A stretch of 64,000 nucleotides of DNA from Granulicella sibirica (GTDB lineage Bacteria > Acidobacteriota > Terriglobia > Terriglobales > Acidobacteriaceae): contig NZ_RDSM01000002.1 of the NCBI RefSeq assembly GCF_004115155.1, positions 1 through 64,000 on the forward strand. The letters run 5' to 3'. Position numbers and translations under genes: made by a program. Shown here in pieces: positions 8,390-17,839 of this stretch (positions within the stretch are counted from its first letter, which is position 1; the number at the start of each line of letters is the position of its first letter). Under the pieces are notes generated by a model. That model had not been told where the DNA came from and ran no database searches. It saw only the letters and a program-made list of their open reading frames with translations.

Positions 8390-9892
8390 CTAATCAAATC
8401 GCAAACCGCTCGCAATGCGCTCCGCCAGCATAATCACTGTCAGGTTGATCGGAGGTGAGACTATCTCTGGAAACGATGAGGCGTCTGCGACAAAAATCCC
8501 AGATAGACCATGTATCTCCCCCTTAGAATCTGTAACCGACACGTTCGGATCAGCACCCATTGGTGCTGTCGAAGTGGCGTGAAAGTAGATACCGCCGCTT
8601 GCATTGATGGCGGAATCCATGTCGTCATCGCTTTGCACGAGAGCGCCGGGCGCTACCTCCTGTTCGATCCAGTCTGCGAGCGGTCTAGTCTCCGCAATTC
8701 GTCTGGCGATGCGAATGATCTCTCGCTGCCGTTCGCGGTCACTTGGGTCAGCGAGAAGGTTGTAATCAATCCATGGAGTCACCAAGGGATCAGGACTTTT
8801 CAAGCGAAGTAAGCCTGTTGATCTTGGAAGGACCACTGAAGCCCAAATGCGAAGTATGTGAATAGGGGTACCAGTGTGATCAACGTCGGGCTGAAAATAA
8901 GCAGTGAGTTGCAAGTCAAGCTCATCCCCCGTAGCATCTTTCGATTTAGTCCACAGTGCGACACTGCCGTTCGGGGGATCGACCTTCGCATCAGGTTTCA
9001 ACTTGTAGCCCAACGCGAACATCGGCTGCTCCTGCAATCGCGAGCCGACTGGAAGGTCGGCCACAACCTTGATCCCCAGTGTGCTGAGGTGCTCTTTCGG
9101 GCCTACCCCCGAGCGAAGGAGAATTGCTGGCGTTCCGAAGACGCCAGCGCACAGAACGATGCAACCCGCCTTGATAGTTTCTCCCCCTACCAGCACCACC
9201 TCGGAAGCTCGATTCTTCTCAAAGAACAATCGATCTACCTGGGCCATGCCCCGAATCGTGAGGTTTGTTCGGGCGCGCACATCTTCCTTGAGATAAGTCA
9301 TTCCAGCGTTGAATCGAACGTCATTCTCCATGTTCCGCGGTTCGAGACCAACACCCTCTTGATCAGAACCATTGAAATCATCGATCCATTTGTACCCGGC
9401 TTGTATCGCCGTATCGACGAATGCACGTGAGACTGGATTGACCTTGTCGAGTTGCGGCTGCCTTATCGGCCACGGACCGCTCCGTCCATGCCACATGTCA
9501 TCGCCGGAGGGAGTATTCTCAAGAGTCTTGTAGGTCTGTAGAGCATTCTCCCAAGTCCACTCAGTGAGACCATGCTCCTGCCATCGGCTAAAGTCGCTCG
9601 GTCGGGCCCGTCGAGAGATTGCACCATTGATCGCGGAGCCCCCACCCAAAAGCTTGCCTGCAAGTGCTGCAATCGTGTGTGGCCGCCCGGGAGCGCTCTG
9701 GTAGCCCCAGATAAATCGCGGTTCCGAAGTGAGCCCATTCATGTTGGTGAGCGGCTCGGGATAGGTATTCGGGAAGTAAGCCTCACCTGCCTCCAGCAGC
9801 AATACGCTACGCTGGCTTTCCTCGCTCAATCGACTTGCGAGAACACAACCGGCAGAACCCCCGCCAATGACGATCACGTCAAAACTATTCAT
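8390..9892 (-). CDS. GMC family FAD-dependent oxidoreductase
   Basis: A 500-residue glucose-methanol-choline oxidoreductase. The N-terminal FAD-binding site is VIVIGGGSAGCVLASRLSE (about residues 6-25), LLGGGSAINGAI is the first family signature, VLCAGVFGTPAILLRSGVG the second, and the C-terminal part holds FHATSTAPMG with the active-site His and the closing FAD contact. It is full length with no signal peptide. The family oxidises alcohols (choline, sugars, aromatic or aliphatic alcohols); the substrate is not predictable. It follows a broken DUF1772 gene and precedes a broken HxlR regulator on the same strand, apparently the surviving enzyme of a small operon. Confidence 0.92.
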   Translation of the reverse strand: MNSFDVIVIGGGSAGCVLASRLSEESQRSVLLLEAGEAYFPNTYPEPLTNMNGLTSEPRFIWGYQSAPGRPHTIAALAGKLLGGGSAINGAISRRARPSDFSRWQEHGLTEWTWENALQTYKTLENTPSGDDMWHGRSGPWPIRQPQLDKVNPVSRAFVDTAIQAGYKWIDDFNGSDQEGVGLEPRNMENDVRFNAGMTYLKEDVRARTNLTIRGMAQVDRLFFEKNRASEVVLVGGETIKAGCIVLCAGVFGTPAILLRSGVGPKEHLSTLGIKVVADLPVGSRLQEQPMFALGYKLKPDAKVDPPNGSVALWTKSKDATGDELDLQLTAYFQPDVDHTGTPIHILRIWASVVLPRSTGLLRLKSPDPLVTPWIDYNLLADPSDRERQREIIRIARRIAETRPLADWIEQEVAPGALVQSDDDMDSAINASGGIYFHATSTAPMGADPNVSVTDSKGEIHGLSGIFVADASSFPEIVSPPINLTVIMLAERIASGLRFD

Positions 9893-9936
9893 GCCATCCT
9901 CACATTTTCAAAATACAAACTTCATGCGGCCATCTC

Positions 9937-10400
9937 CTACCCGGTGCGTTTAGCTTTTGGGGTAGCCACGATCGCAAGTAGAAAAGCAATCACTACGAAA
10001 AAGGTGGGAGTCCAGTAGTTCCTTAGCCATGCATCGCGTGACATCTGCTAATCAGCCGGAACACCTTTCGACTTCCACCGCCCAATCTGCTGGTTAAACG
10101 GCACCTCGAAGATGACTGTGACGAGCATTACCACCAGCGAAGCGAAGCATGACCCAATCATCAGGTTCTCGCACGTTGGGCTAGCAATCGCGCGCCTGAG
10201 CCAGACGACGCGAGAATGGCCAGAAATACGAATGGCATGACCTTCCGGAACAGTTTGTCATCCATATTCTGGCGGGCTGTCCAGGCGTCACCTCCTAGCT
10301 CTTGAGCGGCACTTTGCTCCAGCGCGACTGCCAGCATCATGCCGGCCAACAACCCCCTGGAGAAGACCGCACCTCCTCCGGCGAATTTGCGCGGAAGCCG
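9937..10400 (-). pseudogene. DUF1772 (anthrone-oxygenase-like) membrane protein, broken
   Basis: Reading leftward, one frame gives GGGAVFSRGLLAGMMLAVAL and DKLFRKVMPFVFLAILASSG, typical of DUF1772 membrane proteins, and stops at 10161. A shift into another frame gives CFASLVVMLVTVIFEVPFNQ and QIGRWKSKGVPAD, the family's conserved C-terminal block. A TAG then replaces the expected Trp codon, after which NYWTPTFFVVIAFLLAIVAT continues to a stop at 9937. One frameshift plus one nonsense change make it nonfunctional. It lies 44 bases upstream of the GMC oxidoreductase on the same strand. Confidence 0.65.
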
Positions 10401-10505
10401 TGAGAATCATTTGTAAACCTCGAGCGTTGCTGTTCCAAAGGTGCCTTGCCGCAGCCCTTCAAGTTCCGGCCGGCAATCATCTTGCCGGCGGGAACTCGAC
10501 ATTGG

Positions 10506-11171
10506 TTAGGCTTCCTTCAAGAGTTCCGTTCGATACCTCGGAGCAAGGGTATGCGCCTTCTCGATGAACTGTTGCTGTTGTTCCTTATCAAGCTTCGGGG
10601 GAGCTGTCGTGCGAGTGGCCACGGGGACTCCAACCTGCTGGAAGAAATTCTCCTGGCCGGCCGGAGAGCAGATGCACAGGAGGCGAACGGGCTTCGAAGA
10701 AATATTATGAAATTGATGCGGGGCGTTGGAAGGAATGTTTACGGTATCTCCGGCCCTCACGATCGACTTCTTTCCGCGGAACGTCGCCTGCATTTCTCCT
10801 TCCAGAAGGATGAAGGTTTCTTCGAAGTCATGACGATGGGGACCGGGTCCACCGTCTGGAGGAATATGCATATCGATCACGCAGAAGCGGCCATTGGTTT
10901 CGTCACCGGACACGGTGATGGTGTACGTGTCACCCACAAGACCGATATGCTGAAGAGTCTGGTCGGTGTCAGGCTTTGCAATGGTGAGAGTGCGCTGTAG
11001 ATCATCGGGGGGAAGCGGGGGATACTGCGATGTTGATTCGGACATGCTTGTTCTCCTTGATGGAACTTGGTTACTTTTCTGTGCAACTGAAACGCGAGGG
11101 CCGCTTGAACAAATTCCAGCACCGACAAGCGCAGCCAACCTAAGCGCAGAGCGGCGCGTGATATGTGCCAT
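10506..11171 (-). CDS. Secreted cupin-domain protein
   Basis: A 221-residue protein with one double-stranded beta-helix (cupin_2) domain. Metal ligands appear in GPHRHDFEETFILLEGEM (two His and a Glu) and the second motif NAPHQFHN. The N-terminus ITRRSALRLAALVGAG is a twin-arginine-type signal, so export to the periplasm is likely. I chose the ATG at 11171, two bases behind the stop of the upstream hydrolase gene, rather than the longer frame to 11252. It is the last gene of a three-gene operon with an alpha/beta hydrolase and an isochorismatase-type hydrolase. Cupins with this layout include dioxygenases and isomerases; the activity is unknown. Confidence 0.85.
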   Translation of the reverse strand: MAHITRRSALRLAALVGAGICSSGPRVSVAQKSNQVPSRRTSMSESTSQYPPLPPDDLQRTLTIAKPDTDQTLQHIGLVGDTYTITVSGDETNGRFCVIDMHIPPDGGPGPHRHDFEETFILLEGEMQATFRGKKSIVRAGDTVNIPSNAPHQFHNISSKPVRLLCICSPAGQENFFQQVGVPVATRTTAPPKLDKEQQQQFIEKAHTLAPRYRTELLKEA

Positions 11172-11173
11172 GA

Positions 11174-12088
11174 CTACTTCACCTTCGCCGCAAACTCTTG
11201 AAAGAGCTTTACCATCTGCACAGGCTCTTCTTCCGGAACGAAGTGTCCACAAGAGGAAATTGTCTTTCCGGTAACGTCGCTGGCGACAGCTTCCACCATC
11301 TCTGCCACTTTTGTTCCAAGGCCCTTCTCTCCTCCAATAGCAAGTATCGGGATCTTTACCTTGTCCTTCTTCAGCGGCGTGGTCTGTTCGATTGTCGTGA
11401 AAGCAGCACGATAGATGCCCATAGACCCGAGCACACCTTCGGCCCCGCTGAACGTGCGGAGCGTCTCGCGAATAGACTCCTCGGTAATGGAATTTTTATC
11501 CACCGTGGCCCGTTCATAAAACCACGAAAGAAAAGCGCGCTCGTTGCCAACAATCAGACGTTCGGGCACACCCGGCGCTAGCGGCAAGAGCCACCACCAC
11601 ATCGATCCTTTTGCCGCAGCCTCCGGTGTATAGACGATCACCTTTGTTAGGAACTCTTCAAGCATGGTGGGAACCTCCATATAGACGAGACCGGCGACTT
11701 CTGTGGGCTGATCGGCAGCCCACAGAAGAGCGGGCAGCGCCCCCATATCGTGAGCGATCAGAAACAACTTTCGACCGTTCCCAAATTCCAGTTCTTTTGC
11801 CAGGGCACGAAACTCTTCTCCTAGGGCACGAGCGTCGTAGCCCGACGTTCCCGGCGGCTTATCGGAGTCCCCATACCCACGCATATCGGGCGCCAGCACC
11901 GCGTAACCGGCCTCTGCCAGCAACGGCATTACCTTGTACCAGCTATGCGCAGTCCCGAGAAAACCGTGCCATAGCAGAACGGGAATGCCATGAGGATTGC
12001 CACCGACCCAATAGTGCAGACGCGTTCCATTCACGATCGCGGTTTCGCGGCGAAACCCGGCTACTTTATTTACGTTTTGGTCTGTCAT
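11174..12088 (-). CDS. Alpha/beta hydrolase (epoxide hydrolase/haloalkane dehalogenase-like)
   Basis: A 304-residue alpha/beta hydrolase. The HG oxyanion motif is LLWHGFLGTAHSW, the nucleophile is the Asp of LIAHDMGALPAL, and the catalytic His is in SCGHFVPEEEP near the C-terminus. An Asp rather than Ser nucleophile places it with epoxide hydrolases, haloalkane dehalogenases and fluoroacetate dehalogenases. A WWWLLPLAPG cap segment is present. The lipase-like DMRGYGDSDKP motif is intact. It is the middle gene of a tight operon, 11 bases behind the isochorismatase gene and 2 bases before the cupin gene. The substrate is unknown. Confidence 0.88.
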   Translation of the reverse strand: MTDQNVNKVAGFRRETAIVNGTRLHYWVGGNPHGIPVLLWHGFLGTAHSWYKVMPLLAEAGYAVLAPDMRGYGDSDKPPGTSGYDARALGEEFRALAKELEFGNGRKLFLIAHDMGALPALLWAADQPTEVAGLVYMEVPTMLEEFLTKVIVYTPEAAAKGSMWWWLLPLAPGVPERLIVGNERAFLSWFYERATVDKNSITEESIRETLRTFSGAEGVLGSMGIYRAAFTTIEQTTPLKKDKVKIPILAIGGEKGLGTKVAEMVEAVASDVTGKTISSCGHFVPEEEPVQMVKLFQEFAAKVK

Positions 12089-12099
12089 ATTAAGGTCTC

Positions 12100-12720
12100 C
12101 TAGGTCATGGGCTGCATCATGGGAGCAGTGGTTACCAACAGCTTGATGAGCTCACTACCCGCGGGCGAGGCCCAATCCTGCACCAACTCCGCGATGGCCG
12201 TATTGGTCGTAGTGAGCACGACGCCCGCGTGCTGCATGCGTTGTCTTGCCAATTCTTCCTGCACAGGCCAGGAAGAACCCGATGCATCGAGAATGGCCTG
12301 AACACTATAACCAAGCTGCACTACGCTGATACTCGGGAAAATGAGGCAGATATCCGTTGTCACGCCACCCATGATGAGGTTCTTTCGCCCTGTCGCCTCA
12401 ACCGCCGCGCTGAAGTTCGGATCTGCCCAGGCGTTTACGATACCCGCTCGCTTTACACGATTCTTGTAGGCGTCCGGTGCAGCTTTCTGCAGGGCTGGGG
12501 CGACCGGACCCTGCGTCTTGTCTTCTTGGCTTGAAGTCAGCACAATTGGCATCTTCAAGGTCGTTGCTGCATTCGCGAGCATCACGGCGTTCCTCAGCGA
12601 AACATCTGAGCTCGTGGATCGAATGAGTTGCAACGTACCGACCTGGTAGTCTACCAAGACGAGTGCGGTGTTTTCGGCCGTGAACTGGCCTCGCATTCGA
12701 AACTGTGGGTTCTTGAACAT
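12100..12720 (-). CDS. Isochorismatase family cysteine hydrolase
   Basis: A 206-residue isochorismatase-like hydrolase close to the YcaC branch. The catalytic Asp is D24 in LVLVDYQVGTL, a Lys lies in the NRVKRAG region (about residue 90), and the nucleophile is Cys125 in GGVTTDICL. The cis-peptide GGVTTD motif is intact. The ATG at 12720 has an excellent AAGGAG site. It begins the minus-strand operon with the alpha/beta hydrolase and the cupin. Upstream lies only a fragment of an NmrA-type gene, so the operon may once have been longer. The natural substrate of this branch is unknown. Confidence 0.88.
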   Translation of the reverse strand: MFKNPQFRMRGQFTAENTALVLVDYQVGTLQLIRSTSSDVSLRNAVMLANAATTLKMPIVLTSSQEDKTQGPVAPALQKAAPDAYKNRVKRAGIVNAWADPNFSAAVEATGRKNLIMGGVTTDICLIFPSISVVQLGYSVQAILDASGSSWPVQEELARQRMQHAGVVLTTTNTAIAELVQDWASPAGSELIKLLVTTAPMMQPMT

Positions 12721-12813
12721 TTCATTCTCCTTTCTATGGATCGAAGAGATAGCAATGCACCTTGAATATTCGTGCTCAGTCTTTGACGACGCGTTGGTAC
12801 GGTATCAAAGGGT

Positions 12814-12960
12814 TTAGCTCTGCAGATTCTTCCATTCAGCCGCTTCTTTCGTAGCGAACGCCTCATAGCTCGGGGGATCGTGCCTCAGAAGCTTGGTGAT
12901 GCTTGCCACTTCCGTCCCGGTGGAAGCAAATCCCCTCTCGAAATAATCTTTGACTTCATG
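12814..12960 (-). pseudogene. 3' fragment of an NmrA-type NAD(P)-binding gene
   Basis: The last 48 codons of an NmrA-like oxidoreductase survive: DYFERGFASTGTEVASITKL, then PSYEAFATKEAAEW and a TAA at 12814. They closely parallel the C-terminus of the intact gene at 16934-17797 (YFERGFASTETEVVRLTKLL, SYEDFATETAEAW). No start or Rossmann part remains upstream; the match ends near 12960 next to inverted repeats. It is a truncated paralogue. Confidence 0.75.
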
Positions 12961-12993
12961 CCCATGAAGTGGTTTTGGGAATCATGTCCACAC

Positions 12994-13020
12994 AGGGCGG
13001 CTCGATAAACGAGCCGCCCT
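12994..13020. terminator. Strong hairpin (11-base stem), possible terminator
   Basis: AGGGCGGCTCG and its exact complement flank a 5-base ATAAA loop. There is no T-run on either side, so intrinsic termination is not certain. It lies between the NmrA fragment and a 32-codon open frame, at what looks like a deletion junction. Confidence 0.5.
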
Positions 13021-13471
13021 TGGTCCTAGTCTGGCCCGACAAGATCAATCAATGAATCAAGAATCCATTTCTGTTCGTCGTAACGTGAAACACGTCGGCT
13101 TACATCGAGCGGCATCGACGGCATGAGTTCTCCTAGGGGATGGTCTGTGGCGAAATCGTCGGAGCGAAAGTGAGCTTCGATTCTTGAATTCTAGATGGGG
13201 GAAAGAGGGCTGCATATAACAGGTTTATTTACGTCCGAACCGAAGCTGGAGGCATCACCATTCGCAAAAACGTTATGCCTGTCAAGTACGAGGGGATAGT
13301 GGCCCGTGCAAGACAGTTCACTGATTGGGTAGTGGGAGCGGCGCTGCGCTCAATCCCCGACAATTGGAAGGTCAATATCTTGAGTTTGCTCTGAGAAGAT
13401 CACGTTGGTCGAGCGCGAGGGAAGCGCTGCCCATGCGACGCAGGAAGAGACAATGGATGTATATCAGAGCA
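13021..13471. other. Intergenic with two short unassigned open frames
   Basis: On the minus strand 13026-13124 reads 32 codons (RRVSRYDEQKWILDSLIDLV) after a good AGGAGA site and stops beside the hairpin. It looks like the first codons of a lost gene. On the plus strand 13275-13394 reads 39 codons (RARQFTDWVVGAALRSIPDN) without a clear ribosome site. Neither can be assigned to a family. Confidence 0.35.
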
Positions 13472-14104
13472 CTAGCAATTGCGGTCTAGTGCGTGAATCC
13501 CCAGCCTATCCGCCATTCTAATTAGCTCGGCTAGTGATTGGGCACCCATCTTTCGCATCACCTGGCCGCGCTGAATCCCGATCGTGAACCCGCTGTTCCC
13601 TAATTCCGCTGCTGTATTCTTGTTCGCGAACCCTGATACCACGAAGGGAAGAACTTCGCGCTCACGCGGAGTCAACTTTGCGTACCGCTTGCGCAACTCC
13701 GATTGCTGAAATCTCGCTTCTCGCGCAGCGCGATCGCGCATGAGCGCCTCCTCTACTACCGGAAAGAGCGTGTCTTTCTTGACCGGCTTGAGGAGAAATT
13801 CAATCGCGCCGGACTTAATAGCCCTAACCGAGGTCGGAATGTCGCCATGACCTGTAATGAAGATAATGGGTGGACCATGACCTTCGCGGATTTGCTTCTG
13901 CACCGCAAGGCCGTTGATATCTGGTAATTCAAGATCAAGTATCAAACAGCTAGGACAATCGGGTTTGCTTGACTCTAGAAACTCAGTCGCTGTCGCAAAA
14001 GCAACCACACAGTAGCCGGCCGAAGTTAATAAACTGCAAAAAGCCTCACGCACCCTAAGGTCGTCGTCGACAATGAAGACCATGGGAGACTCTTGAGTTT
14101 TCAT
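13472..14104 (-). CDS. FixJ/NarL-type response regulator
   Basis: A 210-residue two-domain regulator. The receiver has VDDD at the N-terminus, phospho-acceptor Asp57 (LILDLELPD), Thr84 in FITGHGD and Lys106 in LLKPVKK. The C-terminal LuxR-type helix-turn-helix (about 143-205) begins LTPREREVLPFVVSGFANKN. Its recognition helix is unusual: GNSGFTIGIQRGQVMRKMGA has Gly and Phe where Ile/Glu and Val/Lys are usual. Its ATG overlaps the stop of the upstream kinase gene by four bases, so the two form a translationally coupled two-component pair. Targets are unknown. Confidence 0.93.
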   Translation of the reverse strand: MKTQESPMVFIVDDDLRVREAFCSLLTSAGYCVVAFATATEFLESSKPDCPSCLILDLELPDINGLAVQKQIREGHGPPIIFITGHGDIPTSVRAIKSGAIEFLLKPVKKDTLFPVVEEALMRDRAAREARFQQSELRKRYAKLTPREREVLPFVVSGFANKNTAAELGNSGFTIGIQRGQVMRKMGAQSLAELIRMADRLGIHALDRNC

Positions 14105-16551
14105 GATCGATCCCAGCGCCCTACGGGTAGAGTAAAGCGAAAAGACGCCCCCGGACTCTCACATGGCTCCATCCAAATCCGACCTCTGTGCGCTTCAATA
14201 ATGGATTTGCAAATTGACAGACCCATCCCGATACCGTGATCCTTGGTAGTAAAGAAGCTTTCGAAAACGTCGTTTCCATCCTTCACCCCAATACCCTGGT
14301 CCCGGACTTCAATCAACAGCTCCTCATTGCTTTGTTGGCTCAGCCGCACGATAACTCTTCGTGGCAGCTCGTTGATTCCTTCCATGGCATCCATTGCGTT
14401 GATAAGCAAGTTGAGGATCACTTGTTGGATCTGCACTCGGTCGCCCCATACTACGGGCAGATTGCCTTGCCAGTCAGTCTGAACGGCTATCTGACGTTTT
14501 GAGAGTTCATTTTGGACTAGCCGAAGCACTTCGGAAATAATTTCGGTAAGGTTGAGCGGACTCGCCACCGGGGCCGATCTCCTGAACAGTTCTCTCACAC
14601 GGGTCATGACATCACCCGCCCCATTAGCATCGCGGACAATCCTGCCGATGTCACGACGAGCATTCGGCAGGTTCAAGGTTCTTTCGTCCAACCAGTGCAT
14701 CGAAGCTTCGGCGTTCGATAGGATTGCAGCGACTGGTTGACTGACTTCATGAACAATCGACGCAGCAAGCTCGCCGGCGGTCGCGACTCTCATCGCTCGT
14801 GCAAGACTCAAATGCAGTCGTTGTACCTCTTGCTCTCTGCGATGTGGTTCATTCATATCCACCAGCAATCCATACCAGCGGATGATTTTTCCCGATGAGT
14901 TTCGCAGGGGCCAACCACAACTCTGAAACCAACGATAAGCTCCATCCGGCTGCATGCGTTGAAATTCAGCTTGAAAGGGTTCTCCGGTGGCCACGGCATG
15001 ATTCCATTGGTGGGTGACCTCGTCCACGAACTCCGGATGAATGCGGCTCAGCCAGCTCTGGGCCGCCAACTCACCGGCTTCATCAGCGGGACGGTAACTT
15101 AGGTAGTGTCCATTGATGGAATCGACGTACCCATCCGCCGCCGCGGACCATAGCCCAGGTATCGTCTTGACGGTAAGACGCAGCATTTCTTCGCTTTCAC
15201 GGATTGCCTGTTCTCGAAGATGTTGCTCGTTGACGTCCATGGTCGTACCCACTATCTCAATAACGTCTCCCTTCGCGTTCATTACAGGGTGAGCGATCAC
15301 CTGCATCTGTCTGATTTTGCCGTCCGGATCAACAATCCGAAAATACGATAAGAATTCTGCACGCACCCCGGCCGCGATTTCTTCCAACCCAACGTCTACC
15401 GATGAGAGATCTTCGGGATGGATCCTCCCAGCAATGAGTTCGAACGTGGGAGATGTAGTATCCGGGTCACACCCTAGAATTCGAAACATTTCTTTTGACC
15501 ATGAAGGGAAGCAATTATTCTGTATATCCCATGTCCAGCTGCCACAGTGGGTCATGCGCTGTGCCTCATTCAAAAAGCTCTCGCTTTTCCTCGCCCGTTG
15601 TTCCTCACTTTTTAGGTCGTCGATATTTATACAGGCGCCGTACCACTTCTCAATCTCTCCTGATTCCCCTCGCAGAGGGACAGTGTATGTGCTGAACCAC
15701 CGGTATTGCCCATCCCGGCCACGAAGACGCGCCTCATAATTGCCAGCCCTGCCCGCAGCTATGTCCGCTTGACTCTGTTCAGCGTTCTGAGCGGCATCTT
15801 CGGGGTGCAAGATAACCCTCCATCCATCCCCGCGAGCCTCGTCGGCGGTGAGGCCTGTATAGTCCAGCCAGTTTTGATTGTGGAAGTCTGCGACACCGTC
15901 GCAATCCCGCGTGATCACCAAAATTGGAATGGTGTTCAGGGCTGGCCGAATCCAGTCGTCGGACCGAGGAATTTTAGCATAGAGCTCGACATTGCATAGT
16001 GATTGTGCTCCTTGAGCAGCAATCAGATCGAGAACCGCCCTCCGAGCCGGTGTGAACACCTTCGCCTTGAGGTTGTGTTCGAGGAAGAGGATCCCTTCAA
16101 CCTCGACATCTCGGATGAGAGGAAGACAAAGCATGCAGCGGACTGTAGAGGAACGGAGGTACTCGTCTTCTGAGAAGGGGTGGCCCTCCGCGCAGTCTCC
16201 GATGCTAACCGCCTGCTTTGTGTCGATTAACCGCCTGAACACTTGTAGAGGACCTGCTGATGGTGAGCAATCAGTCTGCAACAGACTGACTTCGACTTCA
16301 CCGCAATCCAAAAGCGCGGACGCTTCAATACGCAAGTTTCCGTCGCGGAGACGCACGAGCAGGCCACGATCCGCACCTCCATGTCTGAATGCTGCCTTCA
16401 TCAGCGCGCTGAGCAGATTGTCATTGACCGTCTCTGAAGAAAGCGTCCGCACAATCTCCAAGGCGGTACTTAGTTCGACGAAACTCTCTAAATCGGTGCT
16501 TGGCGCAGCGGAAGGAACATCCGAAGAAGAATCATTGAAAGAAGAAAGCAT
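14101..16551 (-). CDS. GAF/triple-PAS sensor histidine kinase
   Basis: An 816-residue soluble sensor kinase. Order of domains: GAF at about 28-190, PAS/PAC repeats at about 200-312, 325-445 and 455-570 (each with a WY/RWF-type PAC end), HisKA at about 590-660 with the phospho-acceptor His601 in ASIVHEVSQP, and a HATPase at about 705-812 with an N-box VILNLLINAMDAME and G-box VRDQGIGV. No transmembrane segment is seen, so it senses cytoplasmic signals such as redox, light or a small ligand, like FixL/NodV-type kinases. The start follows a GGGAGGG site. It is coupled by ATGA overlap to the FixJ-type regulator. Confidence 0.94.
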   Translation of the reverse strand: MLSSFNDSSSDVPSAAPSTDLESFVELSTALEIVRTLSSETVNDNLLSALMKAAFRHGGADRGLLVRLRDGNLRIEASALLDCGEVEVSLLQTDCSPSAGPLQVFRRLIDTKQAVSIGDCAEGHPFSEDEYLRSSTVRCMLCLPLIRDVEVEGILFLEHNLKAKVFTPARRAVLDLIAAQGAQSLCNVELYAKIPRSDDWIRPALNTIPILVITRDCDGVADFHNQNWLDYTGLTADEARGDGWRVILHPEDAAQNAEQSQADIAAGRAGNYEARLRGRDGQYRWFSTYTVPLRGESGEIEKWYGACINIDDLKSEEQRARKSESFLNEAQRMTHCGSWTWDIQNNCFPSWSKEMFRILGCDPDTTSPTFELIAGRIHPEDLSSVDVGLEEIAAGVRAEFLSYFRIVDPDGKIRQMQVIAHPVMNAKGDVIEIVGTTMDVNEQHLREQAIRESEEMLRLTVKTIPGLWSAAADGYVDSINGHYLSYRPADEAGELAAQSWLSRIHPEFVDEVTHQWNHAVATGEPFQAEFQRMQPDGAYRWFQSCGWPLRNSSGKIIRWYGLLVDMNEPHRREQEVQRLHLSLARAMRVATAGELAASIVHEVSQPVAAILSNAEASMHWLDERTLNLPNARRDIGRIVRDANGAGDVMTRVRELFRRSAPVASPLNLTEIISEVLRLVQNELSKRQIAVQTDWQGNLPVVWGDRVQIQQVILNLLINAMDAMEGINELPRRVIVRLSQQSNEELLIEVRDQGIGVKDGNDVFESFFTTKDHGIGMGLSICKSIIEAHRGRIWMEPCESPGASFRFTLPVGRWDRS

Positions 16552-16933
16552 AGCCTAGACCCTCCCGATATGGATTTTCCGGACCAACTGCTGGAGCGTA
16601 CGCAGACCCCTCGGCACGGTTTGCATAAGTGCGACTAAGCTGATGCCGAAGCCGACAGACCAAACGGAGTTTCGTCGGCATTGCCGGCAGTAAACGTCAG
16701 CGCGGACAAAGTCCCCCTGTCATGTAGTCATATCGACGTCAAAAGGCTCCACATCAAACTATCGAATTCGGGTCGAGTCTCCGGCCCAAACTTTAACTTC
16801 GGCTGAACCGCAAGCAACGCACGCATAGCAAGCATTGCAGCACGATCTGGCAAGTTTTCCTTATGGTGCTTGATCATCCTTCACTCCAAGTGCTTGCGTG
16901 GTCGCCAGTGCGGACTGCTGGACGGCAGGCAGA
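16552..16933. other. Intergenic, no supported gene
   Basis: The upstream region of the kinase operon. No open frame with a motif, no RNA gene and no strong hairpin is seen. It should hold the kinase promoter. Confidence 0.4.
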
Positions 16934-17797
16934 TTAGGACTTCCATGCCTCAGCTGTTTCTGTGGCAAAATCTTCGTAGCTATGTGGTGTACGACCAAGC
17001 AACTTCGTCAGGCGGACGACCTCCGTTTCGGTTGAGGCGAAGCCGCGCTCGAAGTAGCCCTGAAACATCATGCGGAGGTCGTAGGCGCTCCAGCTTGGCA
17101 TCCGGGCGCGCATCCCGCGCTCCCACTGATCGAAGTCGTGACCGGTGTACTTGATCTCTTTGCCCAGCAATTTGCTCCACAGGGCTGCATTGCCTGGACC
17201 GCTGATAGGAGTAGGCGCAACGATGTCGTAAGTTTGACCTTCATGTCCCTCTTCAGTCAGTGAAATCGCTGCTACTTCGGCAATGTCTCTCACATCTGCC
17301 GCAGCAATGCCGGCGGTGCCGAGCGGCATGGGATACACGCCGGCCTTCGTCAACGCATCCCTGAGGCCCAGATCGTTCTGGATGTAATAGGCCGGACGCA
17401 GGATGGTGTACGGCATTCCAAATTCATGGAGGGCACCCTCCACTGCGAGTTTGGACGCAAAGTGAGGCACATCGCGAAACTGATCAACCTTGAAAACAGA
17501 CAGATAGGTGATGTGCTTCAGGCCGACCCGCTTTGCGATGCCATAAGCGATCAGCGCCTGCGTCAACTCGTCCGTAACGACGGCGTTCAGGAGAAAGAGC
17601 TTATCCACTCCGTCCATTGCCTTTTCGACGGATACTGGGTCGAGCAGGTCTCCGATGGCAACGTCTACACCAGCCTGGGCCTTGCTGGCCTCGGGCTCCT
17701 TGCGCGCAAGCACACGGACGGCCGCACCCCGCTTCAGCAGCTCTGAAACCACGTTGCCACCGACATTGCCGGTGCCTCCAATTGCCAGAATCCTCAT
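16934..17797 (-). CDS. NmrA-like NAD(P)-binding protein
   Basis: A 287-residue atypical short-chain dehydrogenase of the NmrA/QOR2-like group. The Rossmann motif is GGTGNVGG at residues 7-14, followed by RVLARK as a likely NADP-ribose contact, and YILRPAYYIQN-type mid-region sequence. Members are redox-sensing regulators or quinone reductases. The ATG at 17797 with a GGGAGGG site is preferred over the frame start at 17845. It is divergent from a LysR regulator at 18010, which probably controls it. A truncated paralogue of its C-terminus lies at 12814-12960. Confidence 0.88.
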   Translation of the reverse strand: MRILAIGGTGNVGGNVVSELLKRGAAVRVLARKEPEASKAQAGVDVAIGDLLDPVSVEKAMDGVDKLFLLNAVVTDELTQALIAYGIAKRVGLKHITYLSVFKVDQFRDVPHFASKLAVEGALHEFGMPYTILRPAYYIQNDLGLRDALTKAGVYPMPLGTAGIAAADVRDIAEVAAISLTEEGHEGQTYDIVAPTPISGPGNAALWSKLLGKEIKYTGHDFDQWERGMRARMPSWSAYDLRMMFQGYFERGFASTETEVVRLTKLLGRTPHSYEDFATETAEAWKS

Positions 17798-17839
17798 CTT
17801 TACCCTCCCGTAGTGCCTCGTTTGCAGCGTATTAGTCGT

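Noticed and set aside
12651..12866. A 71-codon minus-strand frame in front of the isochorismatase gene
   Set aside because: It overlaps the isochorismatase start out of frame and the NmrA remnant; no motif.
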